Assembly: GCA_900762815.1 (NCBI GenBank)
Contig: CAAFHX010000013.1
Coordinates: 1-20,202, forward strand
DNA: 20,202 nucleotides
Direction of reading: 5' to 3'
Source: Candidatus Avelusimicrobium facis
Lineage (GTDB): Bacteria > Elusimicrobiota > Elusimicrobia > Elusimicrobiales > Elusimicrobiaceae
Each line of letters opens with the position of its first letter. Positions within the stretch are counted from its first letter, which is position 1. This document shows positions 1 to 6,543 of this stretch, in pieces. The translations under genes were made by a program, and so were the position numbers. The notes beneath the pieces were generated by a model. That model was given only the letters and a program-made list of their open reading frames with translations. It had not been told where the DNA came from and searched no databases.

Positions 1-19
1 CCGCAGAGGTGTAGAAAAA

Positions 20-1099
20 ATGGCAAAACTCACGCAAAAAGACTTCCTCAAAGGCACCATCAAACACATGGACATGAAAAAATACAATGTGGTCCCCATG
101 GTAGAAGCCTTTGAAAACATGGCATATACTTCCCGCGACCTGGCCCGCGCCAGCAAAATCTACCATCAAATGCTGTCCGACAAAAACTGCTCCGTTATTT
201 TGTGCATTGCCGGCTCTTTGATTTCCGCCGGTCTGAAGAAGATTATTGTGGACATGATTCAAAACAAGATGGTGGACGCGATTGTTTCCAACGGCGCCAA
301 CATCGTAGACCAAGACTTTTTTGAAGCGTTGGGCTATAAACACTATTTGGGCGACCAGCACCACGCCGACGATAACCTGCTGCGCGACCTGCATATTGAC
401 CGCATTTACGATACCTACATCAACGAAGACGAATTGAAAGAGTGCGATGAAACCATCCACAAAATTTGCGAATATTTGGAGCCCCGCCCCTATTCTTCCC
501 GCGAATTCATTTGGGAAATGGGCAAATGGCTGGAAAAGAACAAAAAAGGCAAAGACAGCGTTGTGTACAATGCCTACAAATATGGCGTACCCATATTTGT
601 GCCGGCGTTTTCGGACTGCTCTGCCGGCTTTGGCTTTGTGGCGCACCAAACCCAACATCCCGAAGCCCATGTGTCTATTGACAGCGCCAAGGACTTTTTG
701 GAATTGACCAAAATCAAAATCAAAGCCAAAGAAACCGGTTTGATGATGTGGTCCGGCGGCGTGCCGAAGAACTTTGCGCAAGACACCGTGGTGGCGGCGG
801 AAATTTTGGGCGCGGAAATCCCGATGCACAAATATGCCGTGCAAATCACCGTGGCCGACGAGCGCGACGGCGCCTTGTCCGGCTCTACGCTCAAAGAGGC
901 CTCCAGCTGGGGCAAAGTATCCACCGCCTTGGAACAAATGGTCTATGGCGAATGCACCACGCTCATCCCGCTGATCATCGGCTACGGCTACCACAAGGGC
1001 GGCTGGAAGAAACGCAAGGCGACCAACTACGTCAAATTCTTGCAAGATGAAGACAAAAAAATCGCCGCGTTGAAAGCCAAAAACGCCAAAAAGAAATAA
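20..1099 (+). CDS. Deoxyhypusine synthase-like protein (probable polyamine aminobutyl transferase)
   Basis: A 359-residue protein of the deoxyhypusine synthase (DHS) family, close to the usual length. DHS enzymes use NAD to cleave spermidine and move its aminobutyl group, via an imine on a lysine, to an acceptor amine. The segment EASSWGKV (residues 293-300) matches the eukaryotic active-site block EAVSWGKI, so K299 is the likely catalytic lysine. SGGVPKNF (245-252) matches the nucleotide/substrate block that reads GGVVKHH in the human enzyme; the histidine used there appears to be asparagine (N251) here, judged by eye. Bacteria lack eIF5A, so hypusine formation is unlikely; homospermidine or another polyamine is a better guess. 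The start has an AGAGGT-type ribosome site at 5-10. The gene ends with a Lys/Ala-rich tail and is followed by a terminator. Family is sure, substrate is not. Confidence 0.88.
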   Translation: MAKLTQKDFLKGTIKHMDMKKYNVVPMVEAFENMAYTSRDLARASKIYHQMLSDKNCSVILCIAGSLISAGLKKIIVDMIQNKMVDAIVSNGANIVDQDFFEALGYKHYLGDQHHADDNLLRDLHIDRIYDTYINEDELKECDETIHKICEYLEPRPYSSREFIWEMGKWLEKNKKGKDSVVYNAYKYGVPIFVPAFSDCSAGFGFVAHQTQHPEAHVSIDSAKDFLELTKIKIKAKETGLMMWSGGVPKNFAQDTVVAAEILGAEIPMHKYAVQITVADERDGALSGSTLKEASSWGKVSTALEQMVYGECTTLIPLIIGYGYHKGGWKKRKATNYVKFLQDEDKKIAALKAKNAKKK

Positions 1100-1124
1100 A
1101 CGTTGGCCAAGTGCAGTTTTACCA

Positions 1125-1163
1125 AGCAGGGGCAAACCCAAAAGGTGGCCCCTGCTATTTTGT
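1125..1163 (+). terminator. Intrinsic terminator of the DHS-like gene
   Basis: Arms AGCAGGGGC (1125-1133) and GCCCCTGCT (1148-1156) pair over 9 bp, with a further ACC/GGT pairing inside the loop. ATTTTGT follows. It lies 25 nt past the stop codon and separates this gene from the next transcription unit. Confidence 0.8.
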
Positions 1164-1184
1164 GCCCAGCGCGGGCCGATAAAG

Positions 1185-1216
1185 TGGTAAAATATAAAAA
1201 ACGGGTCCGCCCGTTT
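1185..1216 (+). promoter_or_regulatory. Possible extended -10 promoter and 5'-end hairpin before the doxX-dnaX run
   Basis: TGGTAAAAT (1185-1193) fits an extended -10 element; no good -35 is seen. A start of transcription would fall near 1200, exactly where AAACGGG (1199-1205), loop TCCG, CCCGTTT (1210-1216) form a 7-bp hairpin. Such a hairpin at the very 5' end could protect the mRNA. The promoter call is tentative; the hairpin is directly visible. Confidence 0.35.
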
Positions 1217-1242
1217 GCTAAACCGTTTGACGCAGAGGACTT

Positions 1243-1695
1243 ATGCCCACGCAAAACCCCGCCCCCAAATTGCATTGCAATATTGACGAAAGCGCCTTTT
1301 CCAAGGCGATGTTTTTATGCCGCCTCTTCACGGGGCTGGCCATGGTCTATATGGCCTTGGGCAGCTTGCTGTATTGGCGGGAATTTTTGGTCAATACGGC
1401 CGCGCTGGGCATCCCTTTTTCGGTGCCGGTGGCTTTTTGCGTAGCGGTGGCGGAGCTGTTTTTGGGCTTATTTCTGCTCTTGGGCTGGCGCACGCGCCTT
1501 AGCGCGCTGGCTGCTTTGCCGCTGACTTTGTTTTGTGCTATTATATTTTTTGCCGGCGGATACAACCGCGTTTTTGTGGCGATGTGTTTGCTGCATTTGG
1601 CCCCGCTGGGCGTGCTGCTTTTGCTGGGGCCGGGCGTGATTAGCTTAGATTATAAACGCAGCCAACGCGCCGCCCGCCGGTTTTTCAGAGGATAA
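1243..1695 (+). CDS. DoxX-like integral membrane protein
   Basis: A 150-residue membrane protein with about four hydrophobic helices (roughly residues 23-47, 60-83, 89-105 and 110-130). RLFTGLAMVYMALGSLLY at the start of the first helix, the acidic VAELFLGLFLLLGWRTR in the middle and GPGVISLDY near the end are the pattern of the DoxX family, whose members sit in the inner membrane and are often linked to redox or thiol stress functions. No catalytic residues can be pointed out. The start follows AGAGGA at 1234-1239 with a short spacer. The stop is 4 nt before dnaX, so the two are probably co-transcribed, though no functional link between them is evident. Confidence 0.7.
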   Translation: MPTQNPAPKLHCNIDESAFSKAMFLCRLFTGLAMVYMALGSLLYWREFLVNTAALGIPFSVPVAFCVAVAELFLGLFLLLGWRTRLSALAALPLTLFCAIIFFAGGYNRVFVAMCLLHLAPLGVLLLLGPGVISLDYKRSQRAARRFFRG

Positions 1696-1699
1696 TTTT

Positions 1700-3493
1700 A
1701 TGAGCGATAAGACCCCCTACATCAGCTTAGCCAATAAATACCGCCCCCAAAAATTTGAAGATATGGTGGGGCAGGAAAGCATTTCCAAAACCTTAAAGAA
1801 CGCCTTGAAATTGGGCCGTATTGCGCACGCGTATTTGTTTTACGGACCGAGAGGTTGCGGTAAAACCACCACGGCGCGCATTTTGGCCAAGGCGTTAAAC
1901 TGCACCGGGCACGGCCAGGATAAACCCACCGCCGAACCGTGCGGGGAATGTCCCCAATGCCGCGAAATTGCCCAAAGTGCGGACATGGACGTGCTGGAAT
2001 TGGACGCTGCGTCCAACACGCAGGTGGAAAAGGTGCGCGAAGCCATTATAGACACCGTGGCTTTGGCCGCCTCGCGCGACCGCTACAAAGTGTTTATTTT
2101 GGACGAAGTGCATATGCTTTCGGCCAGCTCTTTTAACGCGCTTTTAAAAACCATTGAAGAGCCGCCGCAGCATGTGGTCTTTATTTTGGCCACGACGGAA
2201 AAGCACAAGGTGCCCGCCACCATTGTCAGCCGCTGCCAGACCTTCCGTTTCCGCCCGATTACGGTGGAGAAAATTACCAATCACCTGATGGACTTGGCGG
2301 AGGCCGAGGGGCTGGATTTAACCGAGAAAGCGGCCCGCATTATCGCCAAAAACGCCGGAGGGGCTTTGCGCGACGCCCTGACACTCATGGACCGCGCCAT
2401 TGCGTATTCCGACGGGAAAATTGATGAAAAATTAGTGGGCGAAATGCTGGGCCTGACCCCGCAGGATTTGCTGGCGCAAACTCTTTCTGCCCTGACGCAC
2501 AAGGACGGCGCGGCGCTGCATGCCGCGTTTGAAACCTTGCGCAGTGAGGGCTTTGATGCCAATGCCTTTTTGAAGGATTTGAAAAACGCGTTGGGCGATT
2601 TGTTTTATTTTGCCTTGGGGCAAGGGGCCGCTCCCTTTGACGGGGCTGAAGCGTTGACGGAACAGGTGTCGGCGGGCTTGCTGGCGGCCTTGTCGCGCAA
2701 GGTCAATAAGTTGGCAGAGGAAGTCAAATTTTCCGACAATGCGCTCATCAGCGCGGAGGTGGGGCTGTTTACCGTGATGGACAGCTGCTTTGACATAGAA
2801 GGTTTTATCCGCCGCTTGGAAGCGCTGGAGCGGGGCGGGACAGCCAACATTAACGAGCCCCCTGCCTCCGGCCCGGCACACACCGTTACGCCACGTCCTG
2901 CGCCGGCTGCCACACCCAAACCGGGTCCGGCGATGAAAGCGCAAGAGACCCCCGCCCACAAACCGGCGACAGCGGTTCCGCCGGCCTCCGCCTCTGTGCC
3001 CACCCGGCAGCCTGCCGCTGCGGCGGTCAAGGCACAGCCTGCGGCGGCCCCCCAATCCGCCGTTGTTTCCGATGACCGGGCCCTGTGGAATTTGCTTTTA
3101 AAAGCTTTTCAGCCCAGCCCGTTTATTTACGATGTGATGACCAATTGCGCCGTACATTTTGCGGGCGACAATTGGAGCATCTCTTTTGGCCCGGGCAAAG
3201 AGTTTTACAAAATTCCCGCGCAGAACAAATTAGCGGATTTGGAAAAAAAGGCACTGCAACTCGGCGGGCGCAAAATTAAATTTAGTATCGTCGTGGGCAA
3301 AGCGGCTCCCACCGCTGCAGCCGCCGCTGCAGCCGCCAAAACGCCGGCGGACGCTCCCGTCCCCCTGACGGACGAGGAACCCTTGGTGCAGGCGGATTTT
3401 TCTGCCGATGTGGCTCCGGCTGCCGCGTCGGGTCCGGTGCCGGAGGAGCTCAAGGGCATTTTAGACGTTATCGGCGGGGAAGTGTTAGCTTAG
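1700..3493 (+). CDS. dnaX: DNA polymerase III subunit gamma/tau (clamp loader ATPase)
   Basis: A 597-residue DnaX, the ATPase that loads the sliding clamp and ties polymerase cores together at the replication fork. The N-terminal AAA+ module shows Walker A GPRGCGKT (49-56), a zinc site of C68, C81, C84 and C87, Walker B LDEVH (134-138), and sensor/arginine-finger SRC (177-179). The clamp-loader lid and collar follow to about residue 380. A Pro/Ala-rich linker spans about 385-460, then a C-terminal tau-like domain (about 464-545) and an Ala-rich tail. The start follows AGAGGA (1687-1692) with a 7-nt spacer. A slippery A AAA AAG heptamer lies in the correct phase at codons 515-517. recR begins one base after the stop; the ybaB/ebfC gene that often sits between dnaX and recR is absent here. 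Confidence 0.97.
   Translation: MSDKTPYISLANKYRPQKFEDMVGQESISKTLKNALKLGRIAHAYLFYGPRGCGKTTTARILAKALNCTGHGQDKPTAEPCGECPQCREIAQSADMDVLELDAASNTQVEKVREAIIDTVALAASRDRYKVFILDEVHMLSASSFNALLKTIEEPPQHVVFILATTEKHKVPATIVSRCQTFRFRPITVEKITNHLMDLAEAEGLDLTEKAARIIAKNAGGALRDALTLMDRAIAYSDGKIDEKLVGEMLGLTPQDLLAQTLSALTHKDGAALHAAFETLRSEGFDANAFLKDLKNALGDLFYFALGQGAAPFDGAEALTEQVSAGLLAALSRKVNKLAEEVKFSDNALISAEVGLFTVMDSCFDIEGFIRRLEALERGGTANINEPPASGPAHTVTPRPAPAATPKPGPAMKAQETPAHKPATAVPPASASVPTRQPAAAAVKAQPAAAPQSAVVSDDRALWNLLLKAFQPSPFIYDVMTNCAVHFAGDNWSISFGPGKEFYKIPAQNKLADLEKKALQLGGRKIKFSIVVGKAAPTAAAAAAAAKTPADAPVPLTDEEPLVQADFSADVAPAAASGPVPEELKGILDVIGGEVLA
3244..3279 (+). promoter_or_regulatory. Candidate -1 frameshift site within dnaX
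   Basis: The heptamer A AAA AAG (3244-3250) falls exactly in the X XXY YYZ phase of the dnaX frame (codons GAA AAA AAG). This is the same heptamer and phase used by E. coli dnaX to make the shorter gamma subunit. Slipping by -1 would add nine residues and stop at TAA 3277-3279, giving about 526 instead of 597 residues. No Shine-Dalgarno-like stimulator is visible just upstream. A weak pairing GCGGCT/AGCCGC lies about 50 nt downstream, too far to be convincing. Confidence 0.3.
3312..3335 (+). repeat. Perfect 12-bp tandem duplication in the dnaX Ala tract
   Basis: The unit CCGCTGCAGCCG occurs twice in a row (3312-3323 and 3324-3335) and encodes part of an eight-alanine run in the DnaX C-terminal tail. 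It looks like a slippage-type expansion in a flexible region and keeps the reading frame. Confidence 0.85.
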
Positions 3494-3494
3494 T

Positions 3495-4088
3495 ATGAAA
3501 AGTTTGGACCGCTTGCAACGCGCTTTACGCAGATTGCCCGGGGTCGGCCCGAGGCAAGCGGAGCGTTTTGCGGCGTATTTATTGCGGGCGCCGCAAGGCG
3601 AGGTGGAAGAGTTTGTCGGCGCGGTGTTGGACATGAAGAAGGACGTCAAGCTCTGCCGCATTTGCCATGCCTACAGCGAAAGTGAAATTTGCCAAATCTG
3701 CGCCGACCCGGACCGGGACCGCACCGCCATTTGTGTGGTGGAGGACCCGCAAGACATAGAATCTATAGAAAAAACCGGCGCCTTTAAAGGGCTCTATCAC
3801 GTGTTGCACGGGGCCATTTCCCCCATGGAAGGACGCGGCGCGGAGCAAGTCAAAGTCAAGGAGCTTTTGGAGCGCGTACAAAACGCCCGTCCGGCCGTGC
3901 GCGAAGTGATTTTAGCCACCGACCCGGACGCCGAGGGCGAGACCACCGCTTTGTATTTGGCCGATTTGTTGCACGGCCTGGTGGAGCGCGTCAGCCGCAT
4001 AGGCTACGGTGTACCCTTGGGCGGGGATATTGACTATATTGACGAATTGACGCTGGGCTATTCTCTCAAAGGGCGCACCAAAATCTAA
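3495..4088 (+). CDS. recR: Recombination mediator protein RecR
   Basis: A 197-residue protein of typical RecR length. RecR works with RecO and RecF to load RecA onto SSB-coated single-stranded DNA at gaps. The N-terminal helix-hairpin-helix LPGVGPRQAERFA (14-26), a four-cysteine zinc site (C54, C57, C66, C69) and a Toprim domain (E83 in VVED; acidic cluster DPDAEGE at 143-149) are all in place, followed by the usual C-terminal GVPLGGDIDYIDELTL. It starts one base after the dnaX stop and ends directly against the comEC ATG, so the three genes very probably share an mRNA. No key residue is missing. Confidence 0.97.
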   Translation: MKSLDRLQRALRRLPGVGPRQAERFAAYLLRAPQGEVEEFVGAVLDMKKDVKLCRICHAYSESEICQICADPDRDRTAICVVEDPQDIESIEKTGAFKGLYHVLHGAISPMEGRGAEQVKVKELLERVQNARPAVREVILATDPDAEGETTALYLADLLHGLVERVSRIGYGVPLGGDIDYIDELTLGYSLKGRTKI

Positions 4089-5963
4089 ATGCATTGCAGC
4101 TACTACAAAAGGCCTCTTTTGTTGTTGCTTGTTCTCTACATTGGGCTGCTGGTTTGTTGGTATAAACCGGGGCCGTCTGCGTCGGATATTTCGCATTTTA
4201 TTTCCCCGGAACCCGTTTGCCTGCAGGGCAAGGTGGTCGGCTTTCCCGCCGCCAAGAAGAAAACCCACAATGTGCTGGTGCAGGTACAGCAGGTGAATGG
4301 CCAAAAAGTCAGCGGATATCTGTATGCCCGTTTCCCTTCTGCTGCTCCGGCTTGGCATGAAACGCTGCTGCTTTGCGGCAAATTAAAAAAGCCCTACTCC
4401 GTGGCGCTTTTGGGCAATTTTGATTGGGCAGCTTACCTGGCCACAAAAAATGTGTTTACGGAAATGACGGTGCAATCTGTCCAAACGCTGGCCCCGCCCG
4501 CGTGGCCGCTGCGGCTGATTTACACCTTGCGCCAAGATATTTTAGCCACCTTTGAGCGGCACTTTGATAGGGATTTGTCCGCCATCGCCGGCGGAATTTT
4601 GCTGGGCGAGCGTGGCGAAATAGATCCGCAACTTTACAGCAACTTTCAAGACAGCGGCGCCATCCATCTGCTGGTGGCATCCGGCGGGAACGTGGGCTTT
4701 GTTACCTTGGTGGTGTTTGCCTGTTGCTCCTTGTTTGGTTTGAGCCGCAAAAAGACGGCTTTGGCGGCCTTGGCGGAGGCGGGCGTGTACACGGTGCTGG
4801 CCGGAGCCGATGCCCCGCTGACCCGGGCCTATTTTATGACGGTCTGCGCCGTGGCGGGCTATTTCTTGCGGCGCAACAGCGGGGTGTTCCAAGGGTTGGT
4901 GCTTTCGTGTTTGGTGATTTTGCTGGTGCACCCGGCGGCAGTTTTTGAGACGGGGTTTCAAATGTCTTTTTTGGCTACCTTGGCCATTGTGGTGTGCTTG
5001 AATTTATATGAAATCCCGTACACTTGGCCCCGGTGGGTGCGCTTTTTTGCGCAAATTTTTCTGGCCACGCTCAGCACGCAGTTGGTGCTGCTGCCGGTTT
5101 TTACCAATGTGTTTTATAAGGTATCCTTTGCCGGGTTGCTGGCCAATATGGTGTTGGTGCCGTTGGCTTCGCTGCTGATGGGGCTGAGTTTTTTGTTTTA
5201 TATTTTTTGCGTATTGCATTTAGCTTTTGTGCTGCAATGGGTAACGGGTGCGGCGCTGTTGGCCTTTAAGTGGCTGGTGGAATTTTTTGCGGCGTGGCCG
5301 CTGGCCAATGTCCCGGCGGCGGCGTGGTCCCCCGGGTGGGTGGCGGCCTATTATGCGGGGGTTTTCGGCTTGTTTCATTTGCGGCAAAAGCAGTTTTTGC
5401 GCCGGGTCGGCCCCGTGCTTTTGGCGGGGATGTTGCTGGCTCCGGCATTGCAATATTTCTTTTTCAGCCCCCCAACGGTGTGGCTGCTCAACGAGTGGAA
5501 CAAAAACGCCATTTTGTACCGCACTGCCCACGGAAAGCGGATTTTGGTCGCCCCGGCCCTGGACGGCGAAAAATTGGCCCGCGCGGTGCTTAAATCCGGT
5601 GCGCGCCGGGTGGATTGGGTGCTGCTCAGCGAAGACACGCCCAAGCAAAGACAGCAGGTGCAAGCGTTGCAACAGCGGGTGGAGGTAGGGCAGGTGGTCC
5701 GCCCTTTTGCGCAGGTGTGGCCCGGGGAGGAAATGCAGGCGGACGGCGTGTCGGTAAAGGTCCTGTGGGGGCAGCTGCTCAACCGCCAAAACAAAGTGTG
5801 GACCAATGCGGGCTTTAGCGGCGGGCGTGATAGCGTTTCTTATGAAATTACCGACGGCAACATAACATTTGTTACGGCGGCCAACGGCCGTTTTGTACTT
5901 TACCTTGGCCAAGTGCTGGATAACCAACGCAATGCCACGCGGCGGCTCTCTTTTCCCCTATAA
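4089..5963 (+). CDS. comEC: ComEC/Rec2-family DNA uptake channel with a degenerate C-terminal domain
   Basis: A 624-residue membrane protein. ComEC carries single-stranded DNA across the inner membrane during natural transformation. An N-terminal helix (about 9-24) precedes an OB-fold-like soluble segment (about 38-135). The competence core (about 150-440) holds GGILLGERGEID (168-179) and HLLVASGGNVG (193-203), a variant of the family's HLLAISGLH motif, plus many hydrophobic helices. The final part (about 462-610) has the outline of the ComEC metallo-beta-lactamase domain, but where the family reads LSHPDADH it reads LLSEDTPKQ (512-520), so the metal ligands look lost. Its ATG touches the recR stop codon. 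Its own stop codon is embedded in the guaD promoter. Confidence 0.88.
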   Translation: MHCSYYKRPLLLLLVLYIGLLVCWYKPGPSASDISHFISPEPVCLQGKVVGFPAAKKKTHNVLVQVQQVNGQKVSGYLYARFPSAAPAWHETLLLCGKLKKPYSVALLGNFDWAAYLATKNVFTEMTVQSVQTLAPPAWPLRLIYTLRQDILATFERHFDRDLSAIAGGILLGERGEIDPQLYSNFQDSGAIHLLVASGGNVGFVTLVVFACCSLFGLSRKKTALAALAEAGVYTVLAGADAPLTRAYFMTVCAVAGYFLRRNSGVFQGLVLSCLVILLVHPAAVFETGFQMSFLATLAIVVCLNLYEIPYTWPRWVRFFAQIFLATLSTQLVLLPVFTNVFYKVSFAGLLANMVLVPLASLLMGLSFLFYIFCVLHLAFVLQWVTGAALLAFKWLVEFFAAWPLANVPAAAWSPGWVAAYYAGVFGLFHLRQKQFLRRVGPVLLAGMLLAPALQYFFFSPPTVWLLNEWNKNAILYRTAHGKRILVAPALDGEKLARAVLKSGARRVDWVLLSEDTPKQRQQVQALQQRVEVGQVVRPFAQVWPGEEMQADGVSVKVLWGQLLNRQNKVWTNAGFSGGRDSVSYEITDGNITFVTAANGRFVLYLGQVLDNQRNATRRLSFPL

Positions 5964-5974
5964 TAGGGTATAAT
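5956..5974 (+). promoter_or_regulatory. guaD promoter with overlapping inverted repeat
   Basis: Two TATAAT hexamers (5959-5964 and 5969-5974) lie just before guaD. The second would start transcription near 5981, leaving a leader of about 20 nt with AGGAG at 5991-5995, six bases from the ATG. The first is inside the palindrome CCCTATAATAGGG (5956-5968), and CCCCTATA recurs at 5984-5991, so a repressor could bind here. No clear -35 is seen. Confidence 0.55.
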
Positions 5975-6001
5975 GTAAAGACGCCCCTATAGGAGTTTTT
6001 T

Positions 6002-6490
6002 ATGAACGAACAAGAACTGCAAATGCACAAAAAATTTTTGGAAGAGGCCGTGCGCTTGGCCCGCGAAAACGTGGCCACCGGACGCGGCGGCCCCTTCGGC
6101 GCGGTGATTGTAAAAGACGGGCAAATTATTGCCAGCGGAAGCAACCAGGTTTTAGACAGCCAAGATCCCACCATGCATGCCGAGGTCAATGTCATCCGCC
6201 AAGCGTGTAAAAAATTAAATCATTTTGAATTGAAAGACTGCATTATTTATTCTTCGTGCGAGCCTTGCCCGATGTGCTTGGGCGCTATCTATTGGGCGCG
6301 GCCCAAGGCGCTGTTTTTTGCGGCGGACCGCTCTACGGCGGCGCGACACGGTTTTGACGACAAATTTATTTACGATGAAATCGCCTTGCCGGCGGAGAAA
6401 CGCTCTATTAAAACCGTTTGCATCGCCCTGGACGGGCGGGAGCAACCTTTTGAAAAATGGGATGCTAAAACCGATAAAGTGCCGTATTAA
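6002..6490 (+). CDS. guaD: Guanine deaminase (cytidine deaminase-like fold)
   Basis: A 162-residue zinc deaminase that strongly resembles B. subtilis GuaD, which converts guanine to xanthine for purine salvage or nitrogen use. The active site reads HAE (59-61, with H59 as zinc ligand and E61 as proton shuttle) and SCEPCPMC (85-92, with C89 and C92 as zinc ligands). GGPFGAVIVKDG (29-40), GAIYWARPKA (94-103) and the GFDDKFIYDEI stretch (117-127) are typical of GuaD rather than of the tRNA-adenosine deaminase TadA. The C-terminus also resembles GuaD (ending in VPY). It has its own promoter and ribosome site and ends in a terminator shared with nagZ. Confidence 0.9.
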   Translation: MNEQELQMHKKFLEEAVRLARENVATGRGGPFGAVIVKDGQIIASGSNQVLDSQDPTMHAEVNVIRQACKKLNHFELKDCIIYSSCEPCPMCLGAIYWARPKALFFAADRSTAARHGFDDKFIYDEIALPAEKRSIKTVCIALDGREQPFEKWDAKTDKVPY

Positions 6491-6505
6491 TTTTGGCAAG
6501 GATGA

Positions 6506-6538
6506 AAAACGCCCTACAGAAAATCTTTAGGGCGTTTT
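6506..6538. terminator. Bidirectional terminator between guaD and nagZ
   Basis: AAAACGCCCTA (6506-6516) and TAGGGCGTTTT (6528-6538) form an 11-bp stem with A/T flanks on both sides. It can therefore stop transcription from guaD on the plus strand and from the nagZ operon on the minus strand. Confidence 0.85.
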
Positions 6539-6543
6539 ACTGT

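Noticed and set aside
1..19. Possible tail of an upstream gene
   Set aside because: Only 19 bases are available; they hold the ribosome site of the first gene and support no further call.
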